Below, one piece after another: positions 34,507 to 43,252 of a DNA stretch of 60,809 nt. The notes beneath the pieces were generated by a model. The model had not been told where the DNA came from. It searched no databases and saw only the letters and a program-made list of their open reading frames with translations. The stretch is from a bacterium (GTDB lineage: Bacteria > Desulfobacterota > JAPLJL01), in NCBI GenBank assembly GCA_028713675.1, contig JAQTNV010000018.1, positions 1-60,809 of the forward strand. The letters are read 5' to 3'. Position numbers and translations under genes: made by a program. How positions within the stretch are numbered: the first letter of the stretch is position 1; each line of letters begins with the position of its first letter.

Positions 34507-35541
34507 ATGCAGGATAAGGTTGCCATCATCGGCGCCGGGGCGTGGGGAACGGCGCTTGCCAAGGTTCTCGCCGAAAAAGGGGAAAAAGTCACCCTCTGGG
34601 TCCGGGAGCCGGACCTCGCGGAGAGGGTTACCACCAGGCACGAGAACGATATTTTCCTCCCTGGAGTAAAATTGCCGAAAAAAATCCAGGCCACCCCGGA
34701 TGTCGCCGAGGCGATCTCCGGGGCTGATTTCCTGGTCTTCGTGGTTCCCTCCCGTTTTCTTCGTCAAGTGGTCAACACCGCTTCCAAAAAGATCAATAAC
34801 AAGGTGATCGCGGTCAGCTGCGCCAAAGGACTCGAGGAAAAGAACCTCTCGGCGCCCGCGGAGATCCTGCATCAGTCCTTCCAGGCCCGCGGGATCACTG
34901 TCCCGATCGTGGTTCTCTCCGGGCCCAGCTTCGCCCGGGAGGTGGCCCAGGGGGTCCCCACCGCCATGGTTTCGGCCTCCAATGACCGGAAGGCGGCCGA
35001 AAAGGTGCAAAAACTTTTTTCCAACCCCCTTTTCCGGGTCTACACCAACCCCGACCCGATCGGGGTGGAAATCTCCGGGGTCCTGAAAAACGTGATGGCC
35101 ATCGCGGTGGGAATTTCCGACGGCCTCCAGCTCGGCCTGAACACCCGGGCGGCCCTGATCACCCGCGGACTCGCCGAGATGACCCGGCTCGGGGTCAAGC
35201 TCGGGGCCAATCCCCTCACCTTTTCCGGGCTGGCCGGGATGGGGGACCTGGTTTTGACCTGCACCGGCGACTTGAGCCGCAACCGCCAGGTCGGGCTGGC
35301 CCTGGCCCAGGGGAAAAAACTTGATGAGATCCTCAAGGGGATGAAAGCCGTGGCCGAAGGGGTAAGCTCGGTCAAGGCGGTCCGGAAGCTCGCCCGCCGG
35401 GCGAGGGTGGAAATGCCGATCGTGGAAGAGGTTTTCTCGGTCCTCTACCGCAACAAAGAACCCATCCAGGCCGCCAACGACCTGATGGCCCGCCGGTTGA
35501 AGTACGAGCACGAATCCATCGGCTGGGGCTGGCCGGAATAA
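34507..35541 (+). CDS. gpsA: Glycerol-3-phosphate dehydrogenase [NAD(P)+]
   Basis: 344 residues from the ATG at 34507 (M-Q-D-K-V-A-I-I-G-A-G-A-W-G-T-A-L); the TTG upstream would add 12 residues. The enzyme makes sn-glycerol-3-phosphate from dihydroxyacetone phosphate, the backbone for phospholipids, in the cytoplasm. The N-terminal Rossmann G-A-G-A-W-G, S-C-A-K-G-L around 110 and the C-terminal helical domain (with E-I-S-G-V-L-K-N-V-M-A-I and N-T-R-A-A-L-I-T-R-G-L-A-E-M) carrying the catalytic Lys are all intact. The gene is not in an operon with plsY, as is often seen elsewhere. Confidence 0.97.
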   Translation: MQDKVAIIGAGAWGTALAKVLAEKGEKVTLWVREPDLAERVTTRHENDIFLPGVKLPKKIQATPDVAEAISGADFLVFVVPSRFLRQVVNTASKKINNKVIAVSCAKGLEEKNLSAPAEILHQSFQARGITVPIVVLSGPSFAREVAQGVPTAMVSASNDRKAAEKVQKLFSNPLFRVYTNPDPIGVEISGVLKNVMAIAVGISDGLQLGLNTRAALITRGLAEMTRLGVKLGANPLTFSGLAGMGDLVLTCTGDLSRNRQVGLALAQGKKLDEILKGMKAVAEGVSSVKAVRKLARRARVEMPIVEEVFSVLYRNKEPIQAANDLMARRLKYEHESIGWGWPE

Positions 35542-35780
35542 GCAAGTAGCATAGGGCATAGAGCATAGAGCATAGGGCAAAGAGCAGAGAGCCTAAGAGT
35601 TAAGAAGCCTAAAAGTAAAGAGAAAAGTTGAAAAAACCAAAGGTAAAGAACAGAACGTTAACAACTACAAAAACAAACGTCATAAACCACAAGCAAGATT
35701 TAGACCTGATAAAAGCTTTTAACCGACAGACCTAACCGAGACGAGCCGCGCAACCCCACAACGATTCACAATAATTCGCA
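35542..35780 (+). repeat. GCATAGGG/GCATAGAG word array, then unordered AT-rich spacer
   Basis: AAGCAAGTAGCATAGGGCAT starts at the stop codon of gpsA, followed by AGAGCC and AAGAGTTAAGAAGCC words. Nothing gene-like in the rest. Confidence 0.75.
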
Positions 35781-36161
35781 ATGTCCAGATTCAAATTAAT
35801 CATCGTCGCGATCGTTGCCAGTTTTATCCTTTTCAGCTCCACACTTTTTATCAAGGCTTACCTGTCGGTCCCGGATGACTGGATCCGATTCATTCTGGTT
35901 TGCTTCATTTATCTTCTGACCACGTTTTACGGGGCGATCACCTCGCCCACTTTTCTGGCGAACCGGGGCAATTTCTTCCCCTACGCGCTTCTGGAAATCA
36001 TCGTCCTGGTTCCGATCCTGGCCTTCTCCGCGGCTTTTTACTTCAAGGTCCTTCCCCCGACGGAAAATTTCCTGCCCTACACCATCGCCGGGGTCTTTGC
36101 CGCGACCTTATTCCTGATGCTTTTTGAGTATATCTTGAAGCTCTGGTCGAATAGACAATAG
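35781..36161 (+). CDS. Small membrane protein, unknown
   Basis: 126 residues with four hydrophobic helices (about 6-27, 35-55, 69-90, 98-118), short loops and a positively charged C-terminus. No signal peptidase site or family motif. 27 bp upstream of the next gene, so the two may be one unit. Function unknown. Confidence 0.7.
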   Translation: MSRFKLIIVAIVASFILFSSTLFIKAYLSVPDDWIRFILVCFIYLLTTFYGAITSPTFLANRGNFFPYALLEIIVLVPILAFSAAFYFKVLPPTENFLPYTIAGVFAATLFLMLFEYILKLWSNRQ

Positions 36162-36188
36162 TAATTCCGCCCGGAGAAGCGGGAAATC

Positions 36189-36683
36189 ATGGAGATCGGC
36201 GAGCACTGGGAAGAAATCAGGAAGTTATTTGAAAAATCCATGGGCAACTATGCCTTCGCCACGATAAATGAAGATGGATCTCCGCATGTAAGCCCGATCG
36301 GGTCTCTGTTCCTCCGGGCTGATCAAACCGGGTTTTATTTTGAGGAATACTCCCGGATCCTTAACAAAAATCTGAACCGCGACAACCGGATCTGCGTCCT
36401 GGCAGTGGACTTCAGGAAGTCTTTCTGGGCCCGATCTTTCATCCGGGGCAGATACATCGCCCCGCCGGCGGTAAGAATAATCGGAACGGTGGGGGAAAGA
36501 CGGAAAGCCACCCCGGAAGAAATCAAAATGTTTCGTGGGATACGGTGGGTCAGGCTTTTCCGCTGGCTCGGGCTGAAAGGCTATAAGGCGGGATGGAAAC
36601 CTTTAAGCCACGTCCGCGACGTGAAGTTCAGTTCTTTTGAACCGATCCACGCCGGAATCATGACCAGCCATAACTGGAAATAA
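36189..36683 (+). CDS. Pyridoxamine 5'-phosphate oxidase-like flavin protein
   Basis: 164 residues, the split-barrel flavin-binding fold. The start F-A-T-I-N-E-D-G-S-P-H-V-S-P-I-G-S and the N-L-N-R-D-N-R-I-C-V-L-A-V-D strand match the PNPOx-like family that binds FMN or F420. The central R-G-R-Y-I-A-P and G-T-V-G-E-R motifs follow. It lacks the PdxH residues for pyridoxal, so a general flavin reductase or F420-type role is more likely. Preceded by a purine-rich GGAGAAGCGGGA. Confidence 0.85.
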   Translation: MEIGEHWEEIRKLFEKSMGNYAFATINEDGSPHVSPIGSLFLRADQTGFYFEEYSRILNKNLNRDNRICVLAVDFRKSFWARSFIRGRYIAPPAVRIIGTVGERRKATPEEIKMFRGIRWVRLFRWLGLKGYKAGWKPLSHVRDVKFSSFEPIHAGIMTSHNWK

Positions 36684-37000
36684 TTTACAGAAGACGGGGA
36701 GAAGAGTCTCGTCTCCCTTGTAATATTTGTCATTGCAAGCGCTAGCGAAGCAATCTCTCTTTTTGTTAGCCTTTTTTTCTTTTTTGGGGGGAGGTTTCGC
36801 TCCCAAATTAGGTTTTGGGTGTTAAGTCATAGGTGATAGGTTTAAACCCAATACCATCACCCTCCCCTTCATCCCCTCCCCTCAAGGGAGGGGAAAATAT
36901 TGTCGCTACTTTCTTTTTATAAGTTTTTAGCGCTTTGCCCTATGCCCTATGCCCTTTGCTCCCTGCGATTTTTCCCCCCGGGCTTCTGAAAAATAAAAAA
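36684..37000. repeat. Spacer with hairpins and word arrays
   Basis: AGACGGGGAGAAGAGTCTCG/CTCCC inverted unit, a GTCATTGCAAGCGCTAGCG REP-like unit, TAGGTTTTGGGTGTTAAGTC foldback words, CCCTCAAGGGAGGGG hairpin and CCCTATGCCC words; also a CCCCCCGGGCTTCTGAAAA motif at 36974-36992. No gene seen. Confidence 0.65.
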
Positions 37001-37023
37001 AACGCAGACCGTAGCCTGCGTCT
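37001..37023 (-). terminator. Intrinsic terminator of the methyltransferase gene
   Basis: On the minus strand ACGCAG, 8-base loop, CTGCGT, followed by a run of eight Ts. It lies about 130 bp behind the stop at 37153. It resembles the GCGGCTAC-family hairpins. Confidence 0.6.
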
Positions 37024-37152
37024 GATCTCTATTAATTTAACTTCTTGCGTTTAGCCCTATGCTCTATGCTCTTTGCCTTTACCCCTTACGCCTCACACCT
37101 CACGGCTTTATTACTGCTTACTTTCTTCTCCCTACTTTTGCGGCGGTCGTCC

Positions 37153-38502
37153 TTACTTCTGGCTGTATTTCCCGTTCTTCTTGGTGTACTCAATCATGGC
37201 CCGGAGGTTTTCGGGCTTGGCCTCGTCCAGCGCCGTGCCGTTGGCCATGATGAACCCCCCGCCCTTCCCCACCTTATCGATCAGGACCTGGCAGTACTCC
37301 TCCACCTTCCTGGGCTCGGCCGAGATCATGAGCGAGGAAGGAACGTTTCCGATCATGCAGACCCGGTCGCCGATGACCTCCTTGGCCTTGACCATGTCCG
37401 TCTGGTCGAAGAACCAGGCGGTCTTTCCCGCGGGCAGTTCGGCGAGGTACTGGAGCCTCCGGTTATAGCTTCCCTCGGCGAAAGGCATGGGAATGCATCC
37501 CTCCTCGATCAGGCCGAGGATGACCTTCTTCAGGGTGGGCCAGTAGAACTTCTGGAACTGGGCATCGGACATGAAGTTGTCCGCCCCCTTGTGCAGCGGC
37601 AGTGTAATCATAGGATTGCCGGTGGCGTTGGCGCCCTTCACGCCCCGCCTGATCATGATCGGGACCAGCCGTTCCACCGCCTGGAGGATCTTCTCCGGGC
37701 GGCGGTACATGTCCATCATGACCGCCTGGGTGCCGCGCAGGGTGTCGCCCAGGACGTCGAAGGGAGCCCCCGACATCCCGCCCGCCCCGCTCACGAAGCC
37801 CCGGTTCCTGACCTCTACCTCGAAGCTTAAAAGCTCCATCAGCCAGGCCATGGCTTCCTTCCCCGCCACGATCAGGGTCTCCAGGGTTTCCTGGACTTCC
37901 GGCATCCCTAGGTAGATAAGATTCTGGGCCAGGCTGGTGATCTCGATGATTTCGGAAAAGGGCCTGAGCTTCTGGAATCCGGCGAACCCGCCGATGATCC
38001 GGGGCAGGTAGATGCGCAGGAAAAAATCCGAAGGGTCGTTGATGAGGTCGTCGTATTCCTCGGCCTTCATGTACTCCCCCTCCACGCACTGGTAGGGGGC
38101 CCGCTCGGAAACCCCCCGCCCGGGCCAGCGGTACATCTTGTACTGGATGATATCGAGAAGCTTGCCGGAGATGGCCAGGAAGGGGCCGGCGTAGGCGTCC
38201 GGCTCGTATTCATAAACGTATTTTCTCCAGGCCTCCATCGTCTTCCCGTAATCGTACATCGCGTCCTTGTAGGTAATCCCGGCGAGATGCGCGGGCAGGA
38301 AGGTGAGCAGGGGGTAAACCGGGATCCGGTCCGGCTTCTTTTTGAGCTGGATGGCGTCGATCAGCCGGTTGACCCGGCCCTGGTAGTTCGCCTGGGCTTC
38401 CGGGCTCTCAAAATTCGCGTTTTTCGGATTGAGAAAGTTCCGGAGCCGGGACTCCAGCCTTTCCTCCGCCGTCATCTTCTGCCACGGTTTTTGTTCGCTC
38501 AT
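37153..38502 (-). CDS. Uroporphyrinogen-decarboxylase-family methyltransferase
   Basis: 449 residues from the ATG at 38502, GAGG 8 bp before it. TIM-barrel methyltransferase like MtaA/MtbA/CmuA: V-Y-P-L-L-T-F near 60, L-V-I-A-G-K-E near 250, and a C-terminal barrel with G-C-I-P-M-P-F-A-E-G-S-Y-N-R-R and M-I-G-N-V-P-S-S. True HemE residues are not present. Members move a methyl group to or from a corrinoid protein, and a corrinoid protein gene lies 172 bp upstream in the same direction. Acceptor and donor unknown; demethylation of a methoxylated or methylated compound is the natural guess. Confidence 0.85.
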   Translation of the reverse strand: MSEQKPWQKMTAEERLESRLRNFLNPKNANFESPEAQANYQGRVNRLIDAIQLKKKPDRIPVYPLLTFLPAHLAGITYKDAMYDYGKTMEAWRKYVYEYEPDAYAGPFLAISGKLLDIIQYKMYRWPGRGVSERAPYQCVEGEYMKAEEYDDLINDPSDFFLRIYLPRIIGGFAGFQKLRPFSEIIEITSLAQNLIYLGMPEVQETLETLIVAGKEAMAWLMELLSFEVEVRNRGFVSGAGGMSGAPFDVLGDTLRGTQAVMMDMYRRPEKILQAVERLVPIMIRRGVKGANATGNPMITLPLHKGADNFMSDAQFQKFYWPTLKKVILGLIEEGCIPMPFAEGSYNRRLQYLAELPAGKTAWFFDQTDMVKAKEVIGDRVCMIGNVPSSLMISAEPRKVEEYCQVLIDKVGKGGGFIMANGTALDEAKPENLRAMIEYTKKNGKYSQK

Positions 38503-38547
38503 TTGATCCTCAAGTCTATTTGGCTGATTCTGTTCTTCCCTGTAATC

Positions 38548-38619
38548 GGTCCGCACGGGGTGCGGACCCTACAATCAAAAAAATCTGGGGTTCCGTAGGG
38601 CCCGTTTCCCAAACGGGCC
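38548..38619. repeat. Double-hairpin element, copy 2
   Basis: GGTCCGCACGGGG hairpin followed by GTAGGGCCCGTTTCCC / AAACGGGC hairpin with a variable 20-bp centre; copy 1 is at 17410-17482. It lies between the two corrinoid genes. Confidence 0.8.
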
Positions 38620-38674
38620 GAAAGCTCGAAATCCAATAAAACCTATCTCCTATCTCCCATCTTCTATCTGCCGT

Positions 38675-39301
38675 TTACCTAAGAAACTGCTTCGCCAGCT
38701 TGACCGCCTCGATGGCATCCTTCCCGAAAGCATCGGCCCCGGTATATTTCCGGATCTCCTCGTCGATCTGGCCGCCGCCGATCATGATCTTGACCTTGTC
38801 CCGGAGACCGGCGGCCTCGATGGCCTTGATTGTCTCCTTCATCGCGTCGAAAGCCAGGGTCAGAAACCCGGAGAGGCCCACGATGGGCGCCCCGGTTTCC
38901 TTGATTTTGTCCACGAAAGCCTGGGCAGGGATATCGATGCCCAGGTCATGGACCTCGAAACCGTTGATGTCGAGCATGAAGACCACGATGTCTTTGCCGA
39001 TATCGTGGATGTCCCCGGCCACCGTGCCGAAGACCACCTTGCCGATCCGCTTCATCTCGTGTCCGCCCTTGAGCTTCGGCTCCACGATCTTGACCACCTG
39101 GCGGAGAATCTCCCCGGAATAGACGAGATCCGGGATGAAATACTCGTTGGCGGCGAAGCGCTTGCCCACGATTTCCAGGCCGCCCCGGGCCGCGGCGAGA
39201 ATATCCAGGGGGTTTCCGCCCGCGCTCAGGCGCTTTTCCACAAGCTCCAGGGCCTCGGTTTCCTTCAGATCGGCAATCAGATTGGTTAATTCATCAGCCA
39301 T
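38675..39301 (-). CDS. Corrinoid (B12)-binding methyltransferase protein
   Basis: 208 residues. N-terminal helical cap domain (residues 1-85) followed by the cobalamin-binding Rossmann domain with the base-off motif D97-I-H-D-I-G102, then V-G-L-S-G-F-L-T and a G-G-G-Q motif at the lower cobalamin loop. This is the MtbC/MtmC/CmuC type, which holds methyl-cobalamin between two methyltransferases. It pairs with the barrel protein at 37153-38502. No RamA/RACo-type repair protein is in the cluster. Confidence 0.93.
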   Translation of the reverse strand: MADELTNLIADLKETEALELVEKRLSAGGNPLDILAAARGGLEIVGKRFAANEYFIPDLVYSGEILRQVVKIVEPKLKGGHEMKRIGKVVFGTVAGDIHDIGKDIVVFMLDINGFEVHDLGIDIPAQAFVDKIKETGAPIVGLSGFLTLAFDAMKETIKAIEAAGLRDKVKIMIGGGQIDEEIRKYTGADAFGKDAIEAVKLAKQFLR

Positions 39302-39446
39302 GATATTCCTCTGCTTTCAGGTTTAAAATCCTTACGGTAATCCTTTTTTCTGGGTCTTAAGAAATTTATTGTAGTTTGCCGATTCATCGGCATTATAAAA
39401 TCGCCCGATAAATCGGGCAACTACAAGCTCTATGCTCTTTGCTTGC

Positions 39447-39502
39447 GCAGGCTTCCCTCGACCACAATGCCTCGGGATCTGATCGAAAAGCCTGCGGCTA
39501 CC
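39447..39502. repeat. Dispersed 56-bp element, copy 2
   Basis: GCAGGCTTCCCTCG at one end, AAGCCTGCGGCTACC at the other; the ends are inverted repeats of each other. CCTATGCCC words follow at 39507-39545. Confidence 0.75.
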
Positions 39503-39549
39503 TCTTTGCGCCTTGCCCTATGCCCTATGCTCTATGCCCTTTGCTTTTT

Positions 39550-40920
39550 TCAGCGCTTCATGGTCAGCGCCGCGAGCAACCGGACACCCTTGGCGATCTC
39601 GGTGGCCGTGGGGATGCCCTTGCTCTCGAGCTCGGCGGTCAGCCGGGTCTCGACCGTGGCGTCGCCCAACATCCAGAGCACCAGGGGCTTATTGTATTTT
39701 TTGATCAGGGCGCCGATGAAATCCAGGTCGAAAAGATGCTCGTTCGTGACCGAGGCGAACAGGTGCGCGTAGACCGCGTCCACGCCGGGATCAGCCATTG
39801 CGGCTTCCAGTGAGGTATTGACCGGGGGGATGGGCCCTAATTTCTCGATCGCGGGGTAAAGGTCCACCGGGTTTTCCGGGTCCATCCATTCCGGGAACAC
39901 CGTCTTGATCTTCTTCATGGTCTCGGGCGAAAACTTGGCCAGCTCCATTCCGTAGTCCTTGATATCGTCGGCGGTCACCACCCCGGCCCCGCCGGAGAAA
40001 GTGACCACGGCGATGCGGGCCTTCTTCACCGGCTTCATCCGTTGCACTCCCAGGCAGCGGGAAACATCCAGGAGCTCGTGCATGCCTTTCGCCCGGATAA
40101 TCCCGGCCTGCCGAAAGGCCGCGTCGAGCACCCGGTCATCCTGGGCCATGCTCGCGGTATGGGAAGACGCCGCCTTGGAACCGTACTCGGTCCTCCCGCT
40201 CTTGAGGACCACGATCGGTTTCCGGGTGGACTTGGCCAGCTCGCAGAACCGGCGGCCCCGGGGGAGCGATTCGAGATACATGGAGATTACCTCGGTATCG
40301 GGGTCCTGGATGAAATATTCGAGGAGGTCCACCTCGTCCACGTCCATCTTGTTCCCGACCGAGCAGATTTTGGAAAGTCCGAAGGGAGTGCGGGAGAGCA
40401 CATGCAGGAGAAATCCGGCCGAGAGCATCCCGCTCTGCACTACCATGGAAACCCCGCCCTTGGTGAAACGCCCTTCCCAGGTCCCGGGGATCATGAAGGA
40501 CATCATCTTCGACTGGGTCACGTTGATCGGGCCCATGCAGTTAGGCCCCCAGATCCTGATCCCGTTTTTCTTCGCGATCTCCAGGCATTGCCGGGTGAGC
40601 TCGCGGCCGCGCTCGCCGACCTCGGCGAATCCGGCCGACTCGATCACTACCCGCTTGACCCCTTTCTTCGCGCACTGTTCGAGGGCCTCGGGCACCGATG
40701 CCGCCGGGATGAAGATGATAGCCACGTCGATCGGGACGGGAATCTCCAGCAGGTTCGGGTAGCACTTCAGATCCAGGATTTCGCTTTCCTTCGGGTTGAT
40801 CGGGTAAAAATTATCCCCGAAGGAACCCTTCAGGTTCTTGGCCAGGTGGTTGCCCGGCCGGAAGGAGTTGGTTGAGGCCCCGAATTCAGCTACGGTCTTG
40901 GGTTCAAAAAATAGTCTCAT
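39550..40920 (-). CDS. Acyl-CoA synthetase (ADP-forming) alpha subunit-like protein
   Basis: 456 residues. CoA-binding domain first (F-G-A-S near 13-16), then succinyl-CoA-synthetase-like domains with G-P-N-C-M-G at 125-130 and the phosphorylatable H254 in S-H-T-A-S. The residue order fits the alpha part of ADP-forming acetyl-CoA synthetase (CoA ester + ADP + Pi to acid + ATP). The ATP-grasp beta part is missing and no separate beta gene is next to it. It may use a distant beta subunit. First gene of the leftward corrinoid cluster (39550-40920, 38675-39301, 37153-38502). Confidence 0.88.
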   Translation of the reverse strand: MRLFFEPKTVAEFGASTNSFRPGNHLAKNLKGSFGDNFYPINPKESEILDLKCYPNLLEIPVPIDVAIIFIPAASVPEALEQCAKKGVKRVVIESAGFAEVGERGRELTRQCLEIAKKNGIRIWGPNCMGPINVTQSKMMSFMIPGTWEGRFTKGGVSMVVQSGMLSAGFLLHVLSRTPFGLSKICSVGNKMDVDEVDLLEYFIQDPDTEVISMYLESLPRGRRFCELAKSTRKPIVVLKSGRTEYGSKAASSHTASMAQDDRVLDAAFRQAGIIRAKGMHELLDVSRCLGVQRMKPVKKARIAVVTFSGGAGVVTADDIKDYGMELAKFSPETMKKIKTVFPEWMDPENPVDLYPAIEKLGPIPPVNTSLEAAMADPGVDAVYAHLFASVTNEHLFDLDFIGALIKKYNKPLVLWMLGDATVETRLTAELESKGIPTATEIAKGVRLLAALTMKR

Positions 40921-41307
40921 TTTTCCTCGTGGTTGATTTGGTCCTTCTTTGGGTCATGGGTTATGGGTTATGGGTGTTGGGTTAATACCTAAGAACTATC
41001 ACCTTTCTTAGCTGCTTACTGCTTACTGCCTACTGCTTACTCCTTACTAGCTTGTGCCTTGTGCTCTGGTGCTCTGGCCCGTCCTCCGTAGCCCATGTCC
41101 TCCGAAGCAGTGTTTCTGCGTAGGATGGATTGGCGAAGGAGGATGCTCTTCATTTTGCGGTATTTTTACAGCTTGGTCCGGTTATTTCAAGTTATCTGAC
41201 GGCGGACAGCTGATCGCGGAAGGCAATAAAGATTTTTCGGGCGGTTGTACTTTATTCCTTACAAATGAATACGAAATAAACTAAGCCAAAAACCCCGGCT
41301 TCGGTGA
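40921..41307. other. 387-bp spacer
   Basis: GGGTTATGGGTTATGGGTG and CTGCTTACTGCCTACTGC words at 40950-41047, a GTCCTCCGAAGC ... GGCGAAGGAGGAT unit (41098-41145) that recurs at 47651-47678, then an AT-rich stretch. A 76-codon frame inside is not credible. Confidence 0.5.
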
Positions 41308-41907
41308 TCAGCGGTCGGCCGTCGGCGGTCTGTGGTCGTCCTTTTTCGCCCGTGGCTTAAGCAACATGTGGATGATCCAGCCGACCAACCCGACGATTGC
41401 GATCACCAGTAAAATATGGTGCTCGAAATGCTTTATGTCCTTTATTATAAGTTGCGCGATATTACCGAACAGGAAACCGAGGATGCTGATGACGAAGGAC
41501 CAGACCAGCACCACCAGGATATTGAGAGGAATGAAAAGCCGGGCCGGCGTCCGGCTTAAACCGATGGCAAACGGGGTGATCGACCTGGTCCCGTAAAAAA
41601 AGCGGTAGGCCAGGATGACAAGGACCCGATATCTTTCCATCATTTTTTCCACCTTATTGACCCGGGCCTGCCAGGAAGGGCGCTTGGCCAGAATCGCCTG
41701 GCCGTGCCGGCGTCCGAGATAAAAATAAAGCTGGTCCCCGGCAAGCGATCCCGCGAACGCCGCCATGATCACCAGGCTCATATGCAGGTATCCCTGGTGG
41801 GCGGCGAACCCCGCCATGATCAGGATGGTTTCCCCTTCCAGGAACGTTCCGAGCAGAACGAGGATATATCCAACATAATTGTAATTTTCAATCAGCGATT
41901 GCATCAT
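41308..41907 (-). CDS. DedA-family membrane protein
   Basis: 199 residues from the double ATG at 41907. Hydrophobic helices at about 10-30, 35-60, 95-115, 130-150 and 155-175. DedA signs: F-L-E-G-E-T-I-L-I-M-A-G, A-G-S-L-A-G-D-Q-L-Y-F-Y-L-G-R, and Y-R-F-F-Y-G-T-R-S-I-T-P-F-A-I-G. The P-G-E motif of many DedA proteins is E-T here. Members of this superfamily flip lipid carriers (undecaprenyl phosphate or phospholipids) in the inner membrane. The longer upstream frame reads straight through a REP element and is not protein. The last eight codons (R-P-P-T-A-D-R) are made of word array. Confidence 0.88.
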   Translation of the reverse strand: MMQSLIENYNYVGYILVLLGTFLEGETILIMAGFAAHQGYLHMSLVIMAAFAGSLAGDQLYFYLGRRHGQAILAKRPSWQARVNKVEKMMERYRVLVILAYRFFYGTRSITPFAIGLSRTPARLFIPLNILVVLVWSFVISILGFLFGNIAQLIIKDIKHFEHHILLVIAIVGLVGWIIHMLLKPRAKKDDHRPPTADR

Positions 41908-41913
41908 TATTCC

Positions 41914-41977
41914 GTCATTCCGCACTTGATGCGGAATCCAGTTTCCTCTTCTGGATCCCCGCTTTCGCGGGGATGAC
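41914..41977. repeat. Two REP-like units before the DedA start
   Basis: GTCATTCCGCACTTGATGCG and CTGGATCCCCGCTTTCGCG hairpins in opposite senses. Confidence 0.8.
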
Positions 41978-42062
41978 AAAAAGAGGTCGGATTCATGCTG
42001 GAGTTTATCCCACACTCTGATGCGGGGCAGGAATGATGCATATAATAATTAGTCATCATAAG

Positions 42063-42743
42063 TTAAAAATTATACCCGACGTTCAGCCTGTACTCCCCCT
42101 TCCATGCCAAAGGCTTGACATAAAATCCCTGCTGCTGTTGGATCTTCTCGTTATAGCGATTGGCAGCTAAGGGGGCGTCTATAAGTTCGTATACATATAT
42201 GCCACCAAGCCCAACTGCTCCAAAGATAAATATGGGAAAGGGATTAGATCCACAATCATCAGGGTGATCCATGCACGCTAACTGACCTAAACTAGCAACA
42301 ATTCCTATGCCCATAATACCCCAGAACCCTAGCTTTAAAACGGTTAATCCGACCGTCTTTAAACCACTGTCTTTTACATATATATGAGAAGGAATAGGGA
42401 GCAAAATAGCTGAAGCTGGAATAATAAGAAACCGTAATTCGTTGTCGGAACTGTTATTTGAGGTATTAGCCAATAAACCTATTATTACGGGTATTGCGCT
42501 TGCTGTAAGAGCAAACGCTAAATATGGAGATTTGAAATTTTTTGGCTTACTGATGTTGCCAGAAGAAATACTTTCAATATTTTTAGTTATTGATCCGGAA
42601 TACTCTGCGAATCGGACCCTTTCGTTCTGCAAACTGAAAGATTTTTGGTTTTGGAAAAAAGTTCCGTTTAATGAATTTTGAAATCTACTATCAGGCGGGG
42701 CGGAGATGAGGATTAAAATAAGGGAAAAGGTTTTTAAAATCAC
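42063..42743 (-). CDS. Unknown membrane/secreted protein, AT-rich
   Basis: 226 residues from a GTG, GAGGTG 7 bp upstream. Short hydrophobic N-terminus (ILKTFSLILILISAPP), a polar stretch to 75, then three hydrophobic segments with an acidic Cys loop (A-C-M-D-H-P-D-D-C-G-S) and a C-terminus R-L-N-V-G-Y-N-F, ending in Phe as the last strand of an outer-membrane protein does. Codon use is more AT-rich than in the surrounding genes. The hydrophobic/Cys-loop layout is like the protein at 15514-16392. Function unknown. Confidence 0.65.
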   Translation of the reverse strand: MILKTFSLILILISAPPDSRFQNSLNGTFFQNQKSFSLQNERVRFAEYSGSITKNIESISSGNISKPKNFKSPYLAFALTASAIPVIIGLLANTSNNSSDNELRFLIIPASAILLPIPSHIYVKDSGLKTVGLTVLKLGFWGIMGIGIVASLGQLACMDHPDDCGSNPFPIFIFGAVGLGGIYVYELIDAPLAANRYNEKIQQQQGFYVKPLAWKGEYRLNVGYNF

Positions 42744-43232
42744 TTTTTATTCACCTCAATAACAATAAAATTCATTTAGAAGATCTCCCTGCTGGTTGCC
42801 ATGGATTTTGCACCATAATATGAACTTCCGGATTGATTGGCAAATCAGGTAATCGGTGTCCGTGCCGGTGTCGGTCTTATAATTTATTCCACTCGAACCC
42901 TTGAACCCTGCCTTTTTTAATCGTCATTCGTCAATCTAAAATCGTCAATTGGCAAGCCTGCGGCTATCCGGTTTATTTGCAAGGCTTCCCTCGGCCACAA
43001 TGCCTCGGGATCTGATCGAAAAGCCTTGCCCTACATTCTGGTTAATCTGGTTTATTTAGTTTCTTTGGTTAACTCGAAACTCGAAACCAGAAACCAGAAA
43101 CCTTCATTCCTCATTCCGCAATCCGCAATTTTCTGTGCCCCCCGTCCATTCAACCCCCAAAATGAACCGAAAATTACTAAAATCAGCCACTTAAACCCCG
43201 AAAACTTGTCCGGCTGCGTTACCTGGCCATAA
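42744..43232. repeat. 489-bp spacer rich in word arrays
   Basis: TCGTCATTCGTCAATC, GGCAAGCC, and GAAACTCGAAACCAGAAACC words, the CCGCAATCCGCAATTTTC array, and the 56-bp element (copy 3). No gene seen. Confidence 0.6.
42979..43034. repeat. Dispersed 56-bp element, copy 3
   Basis: Same as copy 2 except AAGG...CCTTGCCCTAC ends; the ends change together and stay complementary. Confidence 0.75.
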
Positions 43233-43252
43233 TATACGTTGCGCAACGTATA
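43233..43252 (+). promoter_or_regulatory. Perfect 20-bp palindrome, probable operator
   Basis: TATACGTTGCGCAACGTATA, an exact inverted repeat, 105 bp before the activase start. It covers the putative -35 box, so a dimeric repressor could block transcription there. Confidence 0.7.

Noticed and set aside
41054-41284. 76-codon gene in the spacer before DedA
   Set aside because: Lies across repeats (GTCCTCCG/CGAAGGAGG) and has no SD or domain; composition is not protein-like.
41908-42015. A 36-residue N-terminal extension of DedA (SSPRKRGSRRG...)
   Set aside because: It is the translation of REP-like repeats and lacks homology to DedA; the double ATG at 41907 starts the membrane protein.
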